DNA of 64,000 bases from Nocardia rhizosphaerihabitans (lineage in GTDB: Bacteria > Actinomycetota > Actinomycetes > Mycobacteriales > Mycobacteriaceae): contig NZ_BMNE01000004.1 of the NCBI RefSeq assembly GCF_014646295.1, positions 248,001-312,000 on the forward strand, given 5' to 3'. A program made the translations under genes and the position numbers. Of the stretch, positions 17,508 through 25,300 are shown one piece after another (positions within the stretch are counted from its first letter, which is position 1; each line of letters begins with the position of its first letter). Below the pieces are notes generated by a model, which worked only from the letters and a program-made list of their open reading frames with translations, was not told the DNA's origin and ran no database searches.

Positions 17508-19001
17508 ATGGACATTGTGGATGTCTCCCGGTGGCAATTCGGTATCACCACCGTCTATCACTTCATCTTCGTTCCGCTGACCATCGGTCTCGCGCCCCTG
17601 ATCGCCATCATGCAGACCGCCTGGGTGGTCACCGGCAAGGAACACTGGTACCGGCTCACCAAGTTCTTCGGCAAGCTGTTCCTGATCAACTTCGCCATCG
17701 GCGTCGCCACCGGCATCGTGCAGGAATTCCAGTTCGGGATGAACTGGAGCGAATACTCCCGCTTCATCGGCGACATCTTCGGCGCGCCGCTGGCACTGGA
17801 AGGGCTCATCGCGTTCTTCATGGAGTCGACGTTCATCGGCCTGTGGATCTTCGGCTGGACCCGGCTCCCGAAACTGGTGCACCTGGCGACCATCTGGATC
17901 GTGGCCTTCGGCGTGAACGCGTCGGCCTACTTCATCGTCGCCGCGAACTCGTTCATGCAGCATCCGGTCGGCGCGCGCTACAACCCCGAGACCGAACGCG
18001 CTGAGCTGGAAAGCATCTGGGCGCTGCTCACCAACAACACGACACTGGCCGCGTTCCCGCACGTCGTCGCGGGCGCGTTCCTCACCGCGGGCACCTTCGT
18101 CGCCGGCATCGCGGGCTGGTGGATGGTGCGCAACGCGCGCAGTGGCGACCCGGCCAAACTCGAGGACGCGCGCGTCATGTGGCGGCCGGTGGCGCGGCTT
18201 TCGCTGGTGGTGGTCGCCCTGGCCGGTGTCGCGGTGATCTTCACCGGCGACATCCAGGGCAAGCTGATGTTCGAGCAGCAGCCGATGAAGATGGCCTCGG
18301 CGGAATCGCTGTGCCACACCCAGACCGACCCCGACTTCTCGATTCTCACGGTCGGCACGCACAACAACTGCGACAGCGTCACCCACGTGCTCGAGGTGCC
18401 GTATGTGCTGCCGTATCTGGCCGAGGGCCAGTTCACCGGCGTCACCCTCGACGGCGTCGTCGATCTGCAGCAGACCTACAACGTCGAGTACGGGCCCGGC
18501 GACTACCGGCCGAACCTGTTCGTCACCTACTGGTCCTTCCGCGCCATGATCGGCCTGGCCGCGGGCTCGGTGCTGCTGCTGCTCGCCGGATTCTGGGTGA
18601 CCCGCGGCGGCAGGGTGCCCGACCAGCGCTGGTTCTCCTGGCTGAGCCTGCTCGCGATCCCCACCCCGTTCCTGGCCAACAGCGCAGGCTGGGTGTTCAC
18701 CGAGATGGGCCGCCAGCCCTGGGCTGTCGTGCCCAACCCGACCGGCGACCCGAACATCCGGATGACGGTGCAGCAGGCGGTCTCCGACCACGCGCCGGCC
18801 ACGGTGGTGTTCTCGCTGGCGGTGTTCACGCTGCTCTACGGCGCGCTGGCGGTGGTGTGGTTCTACCTGATCCGCCGGTACACCGTCGCCGGGCCGGACG
18901 AGCCGACACGGCCCACCGCCGACGACGGTCCCGACGGTCCGGACGGCAAGCACCGGAAATCGGAAGAGCCTGCCGTCGAACAACTTTCCTTCGCTTACTA
19001 G
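17508..19001 (+). CDS. cydA: Cytochrome bd ubiquinol/menaquinol oxidase subunit I
   Basis: A 497-residue integral membrane subunit that carries hemes b558, b595 and d and oxidises quinol with O2 at high affinity. The heme histidines are in TVYHFIFVPLT near the N-terminus and AAFPHVVAGAF near 185. The conserved GWVFTEMGRQPW motif is present in the second half. The periplasmic Q-loop is short. The tail ends in a polar segment (PTADDGPDGPDGKHRKSEE). ATG 17508 follows GGAGGG. It begins the cydABDC operon. Confidence 0.96.
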   Translation: MDIVDVSRWQFGITTVYHFIFVPLTIGLAPLIAIMQTAWVVTGKEHWYRLTKFFGKLFLINFAIGVATGIVQEFQFGMNWSEYSRFIGDIFGAPLALEGLIAFFMESTFIGLWIFGWTRLPKLVHLATIWIVAFGVNASAYFIVAANSFMQHPVGARYNPETERAELESIWALLTNNTTLAAFPHVVAGAFLTAGTFVAGIAGWWMVRNARSGDPAKLEDARVMWRPVARLSLVVVALAGVAVIFTGDIQGKLMFEQQPMKMASAESLCHTQTDPDFSILTVGTHNNCDSVTHVLEVPYVLPYLAEGQFTGVTLDGVVDLQQTYNVEYGPGDYRPNLFVTYWSFRAMIGLAAGSVLLLLAGFWVTRGGRVPDQRWFSWLSLLAIPTPFLANSAGWVFTEMGRQPWAVVPNPTGDPNIRMTVQQAVSDHAPATVVFSLAVFTLLYGALAVVWFYLIRRYTVAGPDEPTRPTADDGPDGPDGKHRKSEEPAVEQLSFAY

Positions 19002-19010
19002 GAGCCGGTG

Positions 19011-20039
19011 ATGGATCTGCAGCAGTTCTGGTTCGTACTGATCGGCGTGCTGTTCACCGGCTACTTCGTGCTGGAGGGCTTCGATTTCGGTGTCGGCATG
19101 CTGATGCCGATCCTCGGCAAGGGCTCCGATACGCGCAGGCGCGTGGTGCTCAACACCATCGGCCCGGTGTGGGACGCCAACGAGGTCTGGCTGATCACCG
19201 CGGGCGGCGCGATGTTCGCGGCGTTCCCCGAGTGGTACGCGAGCATGTTCTCCGGGTTCTACCTGGCGCTGTTGCTGTTGCTGGTCGCGCTGATCCTGCG
19301 GATCTGCGCGATCGAATACCGCGCCAAGATCAACGATCCGAAATGGCGGGCCTGGTGCGATATCGGCATCGGGATCGGCTCCTGGATCCCGGCGCTGGCC
19401 TGGGGCTGGGTGTTCGCGAACCTGGTGCGCGGGGTGCCGCTGAACTCCGATCGCCAGATGGTCGGCTCGGTGTGGGATCTGCTCAGCCCCTACGCCCTGC
19501 TCGGCGGCCTGGCGACCGGCATCCTGTTCGCGCTGCACGGCGCGGTGTTCCTGGTGCTCAAGACCGGCGGTGAGGTCCGTGTCGACGCGCAGCGCATCGT
19601 CCGGCTGCTGTTGGTGCCGACCGCGGTGATCGTCGGCGGCTTCGGGGTGTGGACCCAGCTCGCCTACGGCGCGGGCTGGACCTGGGCGGTGCTGGGGACG
19701 GCGGTGCTCGGACTCGTCCTCGCCGGTGCGGCGAACGCGGCGGGCCGCGACGGCTGGGCCTTCGTCGGCACCACGCTGACGGTCATCTCGGCGACGGCGC
19801 TCATCGTCGGCTCGATGTACCCGAACGTGCTGCCGTCGACGATCAGCCCGCTCTACGACCTGAACATCTACAACGCGTCCTCGACGCCGTACACGCTGAA
19901 GGTGATGAGCTGGGCCGCCCTGCTGGCCACGCCGGTCGTGCTGGTCTACCAGGGCTGGACGTACTGGGTGTTCCGGCAGCGGCTGACCGTCGAGCAGATC
20001 CCCGCGCCGACGGGGCTGCCGCTGATCAGCAAGGACTGA
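19011..20039 (+). CDS. cydB: Cytochrome bd oxidase subunit II
   Basis: A 342-residue membrane subunit with about eight to nine helices that pairs with CydA. It begins MDLQQFWFVLIGVLFTGYFVLEGFDFGVGML, a classic CydB start, and continues GPVWDANEVWLITAGGAMFAAFPEWYA. GGAG lies 6 nt before ATG 19011; a GTG codon directly before it is the alternative. It begins 9 nt after the cydA stop. Confidence 0.96.
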   Translation: MDLQQFWFVLIGVLFTGYFVLEGFDFGVGMLMPILGKGSDTRRRVVLNTIGPVWDANEVWLITAGGAMFAAFPEWYASMFSGFYLALLLLLVALILRICAIEYRAKINDPKWRAWCDIGIGIGSWIPALAWGWVFANLVRGVPLNSDRQMVGSVWDLLSPYALLGGLATGILFALHGAVFLVLKTGGEVRVDAQRIVRLLLVPTAVIVGGFGVWTQLAYGAGWTWAVLGTAVLGLVLAGAANAAGRDGWAFVGTTLTVISATALIVGSMYPNVLPSTISPLYDLNIYNASSTPYTLKVMSWAALLATPVVLVYQGWTYWVFRQRLTVEQIPAPTGLPLISKD

Positions 20040-20042
20040 GTG

Positions 20043-22109
20043 ATGGTGTCGGCGAACTCGTCCCGGGACGGTTCGGCCGTCGAGCGGCAGACCGTCGCCA
20101 GGCGCCGCCCCATCGATCCACGGCTGTGGCGGTATGCCCGCTCGGCCCGGCCCCACCTGGTGGTGTCGGTGCTGCTCGCGCTGGTGATCACGGCGACGAT
20201 CGTGGTGATCGCCGTGCTGCTCGGCCGGGTGCTGGCCGGGGTCATCACCGACCCCGGCAAGCGCGAGTTCGACGTGTGGACAACGGAATTGATCGGACTG
20301 GCCGTCGCCGTGGCGGTGCGTGCCGCGGCGAGCTGGTGGCAGGCGCGGCTGGCCCATCGGGCCGGTGCGACCGTTGTCGCAGAGCTCGAATCGGCGGTGT
20401 TGCGGGCGGGCGCGGAATTGCCGCCGCGCGAACTCGACGCGCGCCGGACCGAGATCGCGGTCGTGGTCGGCAACGGACTGAGTGGCTTGCGGGGCTGGTT
20501 CACCGGCTATCTGCCCGCGCTGCTGCTGGCCTGCCTGGTGCCGCCGATCGTGTTGGTGGTCATCGCCCTCCACGATCCGACCTCGGCGCTGATCGCGATC
20601 ATCACGGTGCCGCTGATCCCGCTGTTCATGGTGCTCATCGGCCTGCTCACCCAGGGTCGCGCCGAAGCGACCCTCGCCGCGACCACCCGCCTGTCCGATC
20701 AGCTCCTCGATTTGTTCGCGGGCATGCCGACGCTGCGCGCTCTCGGCCGCGAAGGGCCAGAGGGGCCGACCATGGTGAATCAGGTCGAGGCGCTGGGTGA
20801 TTCGCTGCGGCAGCGGACCATGCGGGCGCTGCGGATCGCGTTCCTGTCCTCGATGGTGCTGGAGTCGCTGGCGACCTTGAGTGTCGCGCTGATCGCCGTC
20901 GCCATCGGCTTGCGGTTGGTGTACGGGGAGATGAGTTTGTACGCCGGGCTCGTCGCGCTGATCCTGGCGCCGGAGGTGTACTGGCCGCTGCGGCAGGTGG
21001 GGGAGAAGTTCCATGCGGCGCAGGATGGGATGGCGGCGGGGGACAAGGCTTTCGCGGTGCTGGAGGCCGGGTCGCGGGAGCCTGCGAGCACGGACCGGTC
21101 CGATGCCGGCGGCCGGGTTGCGGAGGTCCCAGGTGTTGTCGATTCGGGTATCACTGTGCGCGGGTTGACGATTGCCGCCCGCTCGGGGAATGCGCCCGAT
21201 CGTCTGACCGCCGAACTCGCTCCCGGGGCGGTGACAGTGCTGACCGGGCCGAACGGATGCGGGAAATCGACCACGCTGCAAGCGATTCTCGGCCTGGTCG
21301 CCCCCGATGCCGGTGCCGTCCTGGTCGACGGCACCGATGTCCGCGAGCTCGACCCGGACAGCTGGTGGGCCCGCATCGCCTGGCTGCCGCAGCGACCTGT
21401 CCTGGTCCCGGGAACACTGCGGGAGAATGTCGAACTGCTCGGTGCGCGGGCCAGTGCTGCCGACCTCGACGAGATCAGCGCCGCAACAGGTTTCGACACG
21501 GTGCTGAACGAACTACCGGACCGCTGGGACACCAAGGTCGGACAGGGCGGCATCGGCCTGTCACTGGGCCAGCGCCAGCGCCTCGCCCTCACCCGGGTGC
21601 TGGCCGCCCGCCGCCCCATCCTCCTGCTCGACGAACCCACCGCCCACCTCGACTCCCAGAGCGAGCAGCAGGTGCTGACCACTCTGCGCGCCCTCGCAGC
21701 CGCGGGCGCGACGGTCGTTGTCGTCGGCCACCGACCGACGGTCCTGGCCGCGGCCGATGTCGTCGTCCAGGTGGTCGGCAGCAGCGCACCAGGCACCGAC
21801 CGACCCGGCGATGACGATCCCGGCCGGCCGACCCCCGACGCCCATGCTGCCTCGTCTGATGCGCGCCCGGACACCGGATTCGGCATCAGCGGTCTCTCGG
21901 CCAACCGCGCCGACGGCACAGAGACGATGCGTGAAAGCGCGGCGTCTCAGAGCTGCGGAACTGGTGATCGTGGACCTGACGGGGACGGTGATCAGAGCGA
22001 TGCAGTGCCGGGCAGTTCGCCCGGCACATCGGGCATTGACTCAGCCGGTCGGCAGTCCGGCCTGGCGGTTGGCGCGTCCGAGGTGCCAGCGGGGGTGACG
22101 GTGTCATGA
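20043..22109 (+). CDS. cydD: Thiol reductant ABC exporter subunit CydD
   Basis: CydDC exports cysteine/glutathione-type thiols and is needed to assemble cytochrome bd. The 688-residue protein has a six-helix exporter domain (about 30-320) and an ATPase domain with Walker A GPNGCGKSTT, signature LSLGQRQR (not LSGGQ) and Walker B PILLLDEPTAHLD. From about residue 580 a Gly/Asp/Ser/Pro-rich tail of about 110 residues follows that the family lacks; it looks disordered. AAGGA lies 7 nt before ATG 20043. The end overlaps cydC by ATGA. Confidence 0.93.
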   Translation: MVSANSSRDGSAVERQTVARRRPIDPRLWRYARSARPHLVVSVLLALVITATIVVIAVLLGRVLAGVITDPGKREFDVWTTELIGLAVAVAVRAAASWWQARLAHRAGATVVAELESAVLRAGAELPPRELDARRTEIAVVVGNGLSGLRGWFTGYLPALLLACLVPPIVLVVIALHDPTSALIAIITVPLIPLFMVLIGLLTQGRAEATLAATTRLSDQLLDLFAGMPTLRALGREGPEGPTMVNQVEALGDSLRQRTMRALRIAFLSSMVLESLATLSVALIAVAIGLRLVYGEMSLYAGLVALILAPEVYWPLRQVGEKFHAAQDGMAAGDKAFAVLEAGSREPASTDRSDAGGRVAEVPGVVDSGITVRGLTIAARSGNAPDRLTAELAPGAVTVLTGPNGCGKSTTLQAILGLVAPDAGAVLVDGTDVRELDPDSWWARIAWLPQRPVLVPGTLRENVELLGARASAADLDEISAATGFDTVLNELPDRWDTKVGQGGIGLSLGQRQRLALTRVLAARRPILLLDEPTAHLDSQSEQQVLTTLRALAAAGATVVVVGHRPTVLAAADVVVQVVGSSAPGTDRPGDDDPGRPTPDAHAASSDARPDTGFGISGLSANRADGTETMRESAASQSCGTGDRGPDGDGDQSDAVPGSSPGTSGIDSAGRQSGLAVGASEVPAGVTVS

Positions 22110-23785
22110 CCGAAGTCGAGCTCGCGCGTGGCGGTTCCGCTGGTGGGTCGCTGCGGCGGGATCTGCGGGAGATGCGCCAGCTGCTGGCGTTGTCGCCGTG
22201 GCGGGTCGTGGTGGCGATCGCGTGGGGTGTGGCGGCGCTCGGTAGTGGGCTCGGACTGGCCGCGCTGGCGGCATGGTTGATCGCGCGGGCCTGGCAGATG
22301 CCGCCGGTGTTGTATCTGAGCGTGGCGGTGGTCGCGGTGCGGGCGCTGGGCATCTCGCGCGGGGTGTGCCGGTATCTGGAGCGGCTGGCCACCCATGATG
22401 TGGCGCTGCGGGCGATGACGTCGGCGCGGACGACGGTGTATCGCACCCTCGCGCATGCGGATATCTGGTGGTTTCAGGGGACTTCGGCGGATCGTTCCCA
22501 GTCCGGCGATTCGGAGGCGTCGGAACCCAGGGGTGGTGATCTGCGGGAGATGCGGCGTGGTGATCTGCTGGTGCGGATCGGCGCCGATATCGATGACCTC
22601 GGTGCGGTGGTCGTCCGGGTGCTCGTTCCGGTGGTGGTCGCGGTGGTGCTGTCGCTCGCGGCGGTCGGGTTGATCGCGTTCATCTCGGTGCCCGCGGCGG
22701 TGATTCTGGCGGTTGCCCTCGCTGTTTCGGGGATGCTGGCGCCGTGGCTGTCCGGAGTGGCAGCGCGGGAAGCCGAGCAGGCCGTGCGCGCCGATCGCGC
22801 GGAGTTCACGGCGGAGGCGGTCACCGTGCTCGACCACGCCGCCGAACTGCGCGTCGCGGGCAAGCTCGACGCGGCACTCGCCCAGGCGGACAAGGCGACC
22901 CGGCGCGCGGTGCAAGCCGAGGACACCGCCGCCTCGCACAGCGCCTGGGCCGCCGCCGCGACCCCGCTGTCCATCGGCGTCAGCGCACTGGGAGCCCTGC
23001 TGGTCGGCATCGCCGCGTACGGACCGACAGGCGGACTACCCGGCGGCATGAGCCCGATGGCCCTCACCATCCTCGTTCTGGTCCCGCTGTCGGCCTTCGA
23101 AGCCGTCGGCGCCCTCCCCGCCGCAGCGACCACTTTGACGACATCCCGCGCCGCCCTCCACCGCCTCCGCGCCGCCGAATCCGGCGGGTCCGCCGACACG
23201 GGCGCGGGACGCCTGTCGCCTCGGATTCCGCTGCCCGACGGCCGCCGAATCGTCGTCATCGGACCCAGCGGTGCGGGCAAGACGACCCTGCTCATGTCCT
23301 GGGCGGGCCTTTTCGACACCCCTCGGGATGGCGTCACGTTCTTCGCCGAGGACGCACACCTCTTCGGCACCTCGATCCTGGAAAACCTGCGTGTCGCCCA
23401 CGGTGACCTCACGGTCGAAGACGCCGAAACTGCTCTGCGCACAGTCGGACTCGGCCCTTGGCTCGACTCCCTGCCCGACGGCGTGCACACGGGCCTGACC
23501 GGGGGCGCGGCCGCGGTATCGGGCGGACAGCGCAGACGTATCCTCCTCGCCCGCGCACTCGTCGCCCCGGCCACCACCCTGCTGCTCGACGAGCCCACCG
23601 AGCACCTGGCCGCCGCCGAAGGCGAACAACTGCTCCGGGATCTGCTCGATGCCGACAGCGGCCTGGTCGACCCGGACCGCACGGTCGTCGTGGTCACCCA
23701 CCAGCTCCCGCCGGACCACCGCGCCGACACGATCGTCACCGTCGACGTCACCGGCGCCTGCCATGTCACCCACCCGGCGCGCTGA
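22106..23785 (+). CDS. cydC: Thiol reductant ABC exporter subunit CydC
   Basis: A 559-residue partner of CydD with a membrane domain (about 30-330) and an ATPase domain carrying Walker A GPSGAGKTT, signature VSGGQRRR and Walker B LLLDEPTEHLA. Two oddities are visible. An insert of about 20 residues (SGDSEASEPRGGDLREMRRG) sits in the membrane domain and repeats the N-terminal DLREMR. The stretch between Walker A and the Q-loop (FFAEDAHLF) is about 25 residues shorter than usual, with Glu at the Q position. Confidence 0.92.
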   Translation: MTEVELARGGSAGGSLRRDLREMRQLLALSPWRVVVAIAWGVAALGSGLGLAALAAWLIARAWQMPPVLYLSVAVVAVRALGISRGVCRYLERLATHDVALRAMTSARTTVYRTLAHADIWWFQGTSADRSQSGDSEASEPRGGDLREMRRGDLLVRIGADIDDLGAVVVRVLVPVVVAVVLSLAAVGLIAFISVPAAVILAVALAVSGMLAPWLSGVAAREAEQAVRADRAEFTAEAVTVLDHAAELRVAGKLDAALAQADKATRRAVQAEDTAASHSAWAAAATPLSIGVSALGALLVGIAAYGPTGGLPGGMSPMALTILVLVPLSAFEAVGALPAAATTLTTSRAALHRLRAAESGGSADTGAGRLSPRIPLPDGRRIVVIGPSGAGKTTLLMSWAGLFDTPRDGVTFFAEDAHLFGTSILENLRVAHGDLTVEDAETALRTVGLGPWLDSLPDGVHTGLTGGAAAVSGGQRRRILLARALVAPATTLLLDEPTEHLAAAEGEQLLRDLLDADSGLVDPDRTVVVVTHQLPPDHRADTIVTVDVTGACHVTHPAR

Positions 23786-23864
23786 CCGGTATCCGCCCAG
23801 GTCAGCGCGACGAGAAAATCAATTGCCGAGCTCACGACGTGCCGATAGATTCATCGGTACACAA

Positions 23865-24051
23865 GAGAGGAGGTGATCTGACGGATGTATGTCTATCGGA
23901 TGCGTGAGGTGGCTGCCCGCTAGCAGCACCACTGCGGGAGATTCCCCAGCGGTGCGCTGAGCGAATCCCAGGCAGTCACCCGGCCCCCGAGCCCCCGGCC
24001 TATCCAACCGGGACCGCCGCGTTCACGAACGCGGTGGAACGGCTCGGGGGT
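23865..24051 (+). other. Structured leader-like element after cydC
   Basis: The cydC-nitrobindin gap holds a 12-codon ORF and several nested hairpins. Hairpin 1 (23908-23930, GGT-GCTGC / GCAGC-ACC) covers the ORF end. Hairpin 2 (23927-23954, CACC-CTG-GGG / CCC-CAG-GGTG) uses the same CACC, so they exclude each other. A long stem CCCCCGAGCC (23984-23993) / GGCTCGGGGG (24041-24050) encloses an 8-bp hairpin (24017-24034). It resembles an attenuator, but no plus-strand gene follows. Confidence 0.45.
23885..23923 (+). CDS. Possible 12-residue leader peptide MYVYRMREVAAR
   Basis: A 13-codon frame starting at ATG 23885 and stopping at TAG 23921-23923. It is preceded by GAGGAGGTGATC (from 23867), which matches the 16S anti-Shine-Dalgarno over nearly its full length. 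Its stop lies inside the loop of a hairpin that competes with the next one. I do not recognise the peptide. The unusually strong ribosome site is the main evidence that it is translated. Confidence 0.4.
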   Translation: MYVYRMREVAAR

Positions 24052-24074
24052 CGCTCCATTTCTCCGGAGAACGT

Positions 24075-24107
24075 CGAAGGCCCCGCACGGGATGTGCGGG
24101 GCCTTCG
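24075..24107 (-). terminator. Terminator after the nitrobindin-like gene
   Basis: Perfect 14-bp stem CGAAGGCCCCGCAC / GTGCGGGGCCTTCG with loop GGGAT, 9 nt past the stop of the minus-strand gene. Confidence 0.78.
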
Positions 24108-24116
24108 GTGAGTCTG

Positions 24117-24809
24117 TCAGCCGATGTAGCGCTGCAGGCGAGCCGAGAGGCGGGGTTCGAGGGCGCCGTCGGCGTCTACTCGTTCCTCGACGTAGGCCAG
24201 GTCGCCGCCTTCGACGATGCCGTAGAGGCGCTTGGCGCCGCCGACCACCGCGCCGGACTGGCTGCGGATCACCACGTCGGTGGCCAGTTCCCAGGAGGAC
24301 TGGGTGCGGGCGGTGCCGTAGAACAGCTCGACGATGCCGTTGCTGTGGGTGAGCAGGAGTTCGAGCATCTCGTCGTCACCGTCGGTGCCGACGCGCCAGA
24401 AGCCGCTCTCGCGCAGATCGGGGCGCTCGTAGTTGCCGTCGGCGTCGAGCTTCCAGGTCTGCGATTCCCAGACCAGGTAGTCGCCGCCGTCGTGGGAGAC
24501 GACGATCTGCTGGCCGAAGCGGTAGTCGCCGTCGGTGGAATGATTGCCCTCGCCCTCGCCGCGCCACACGCCGACCAGCGGCAGCAGCGCCAACATGGCG
24601 TGGTTCAGGTCGGGACCCTCGCGCAGGTTCGCGGTGTCGGTGGGCAGGGGAAGGCCCGCCAGGACCGCGATGTTCCTGACACCGGTCTCCTTGGCCCGTT
24701 CGGCGGCGACGTTGACTGCCTCGTCACCGCTGCGACGCTCGGCCGGAGCGTCTTGCTCTGTGCTCGCTCGCTCGGCCGGTTCGGAACCTTCGCTCGCGAG
24801 CCCGCTCAT
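24117..24809 (-). CDS. Nitrobindin/FABP-like beta-barrel protein (Rv0813c-type)
   Basis: A 230-residue protein. After a polar N-terminal extension (about 1-70) comes a lipocalin-like barrel starting LVGVWRGEGEGNH, the GxWxGxGxG signature of nitrobindins, which bind heme and react with NO/peroxynitrite. In true nitrobindins the C-terminal strand carries the heme-ligand His in a motif like DHLAAVLHR; here it reads PRLSARLQRY, with Arg in its place. Position and length match Rv0813c. Heme binding is therefore doubtful. Its ATG overlaps the stop of a tiny upstream ORF (ATGA). Confidence 0.82.
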   Translation of the reverse strand: MSGLASEGSEPAERASTEQDAPAERRSGDEAVNVAAERAKETGVRNIAVLAGLPLPTDTANLREGPDLNHAMLALLPLVGVWRGEGEGNHSTDGDYRFGQQIVVSHDGGDYLVWESQTWKLDADGNYERPDLRESGFWRVGTDGDDEMLELLLTHSNGIVELFYGTARTQSSWELATDVVIRSQSGAVVGGAKRLYGIVEGGDLAYVEERVDADGALEPRLSARLQRYIG

Positions 24810-24901
24810 GACTCGGTGAAGAGCCGGTAGAAGACGTACAGGCCGAACCAGCCGATGAGGATCGACACGGCGACAAGGAGAATCTCGAAGAAGAGGACCA
24901 C
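24806..24901 (-). CDS. Possible 31-residue single-pass membrane peptide
   Basis: The frame from GTG 24901 to a TGA overlapping the next ATG encodes a short peptide, almost all one hydrophobic helix (FFEILLVAVSILIGWFGLYVF) ending YRLFTES. The ATGA overlap with the nitrobindin-like gene suggests translational coupling. No clear ribosome site is seen. An inverted repeat GGAGTC-GCTA-GACTCC (24908-24923) lies just upstream. Function unknown. Confidence 0.5.
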   Translation of the reverse strand: MVLFFEILLVAVSILIGWFGLYVFYRLFTES

Positions 24902-24938
24902 GAATCGGAGTCTAGCGACTCCGCCGAGCGGACACGAA

Positions 24939-24980
24939 AACGGCCCTGGTAGTTCCCGCACAGGAACTACCAGGGCCGTT
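24939..24980 (-). terminator. Terminator after the sulfurtransferase operon
   Basis: 18-bp stem AACGGCCCTGGTAGTTCC / GGAACTACCAGGGCCGTT with a 6-nt loop, 9 nt past the sseC stop. On the minus strand it is followed by TTTT within GCCGTTTTCG. Confidence 0.88.
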
Positions 24981-24989
24981 GTGAGGTTC

Positions 24990-25295
24990 TTACTTCGCGA
25001 CCGCGACGTCCACCGAGTGGATGCCTGCGCCCTCGGGGGTGACCGAGGCCGAGCCGTTGCCCGACGAGGACAGCGCGCGCAGGGTCCACGAACCCGGCGC
25101 GGCGAAGAAGCGGAAGTCACCGGTGCCGGAGGCCACGACCTCGGCGGTGAAGTCACCGTTGCCGTCGAGCAGACGCACGAACGCGCCGCCCACCGGCTGA
25201 CCGTCGGCGCTCAGGACGCGGCCGGTGATGACCGTTTCCTTCTCCACGTCGACGCCGGCCGGGATGGCCTGACCCTGGGTAGGTGCTGCACACAT
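24990..25295 (-). CDS. sseC: SseC-type DUF1416 protein
   Basis: A 101-residue protein matching mycobacterial SseC (Rv0814c; DUF1416). It forms a predicted Ig/carboxypeptidase-regulatory-like beta sandwich: ETVITGRVLSADGQPVGGAFVRLLDGNGDFTAEV, then GDFRFFAAPGSWTLRAL. It always accompanies the CysA/SseA thiosulfate sulfurtransferase, here 5 nt downstream of it. A role in sulfur transfer is inferred only from that link. It ends the operon before a strong terminator. Confidence 0.92.
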   Translation of the reverse strand: MCAAPTQGQAIPAGVDVEKETVITGRVLSADGQPVGGAFVRLLDGNGDFTAEVVASGTGDFRFFAAPGSWTLRALSSSGNGSASVTPEGAGIHSVDVAVAK

Positions 25296-25300
25296 ATTGA

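Noticed and set aside
17022..21281. A 1419-codon open frame on the minus strand across pabC, cydA, cydB and cydD
   Set aside because: It is opposite real, well-recognised genes and is rich in Arg/His/Gln low-complexity runs; antisense frames stay open because of high third-position GC.
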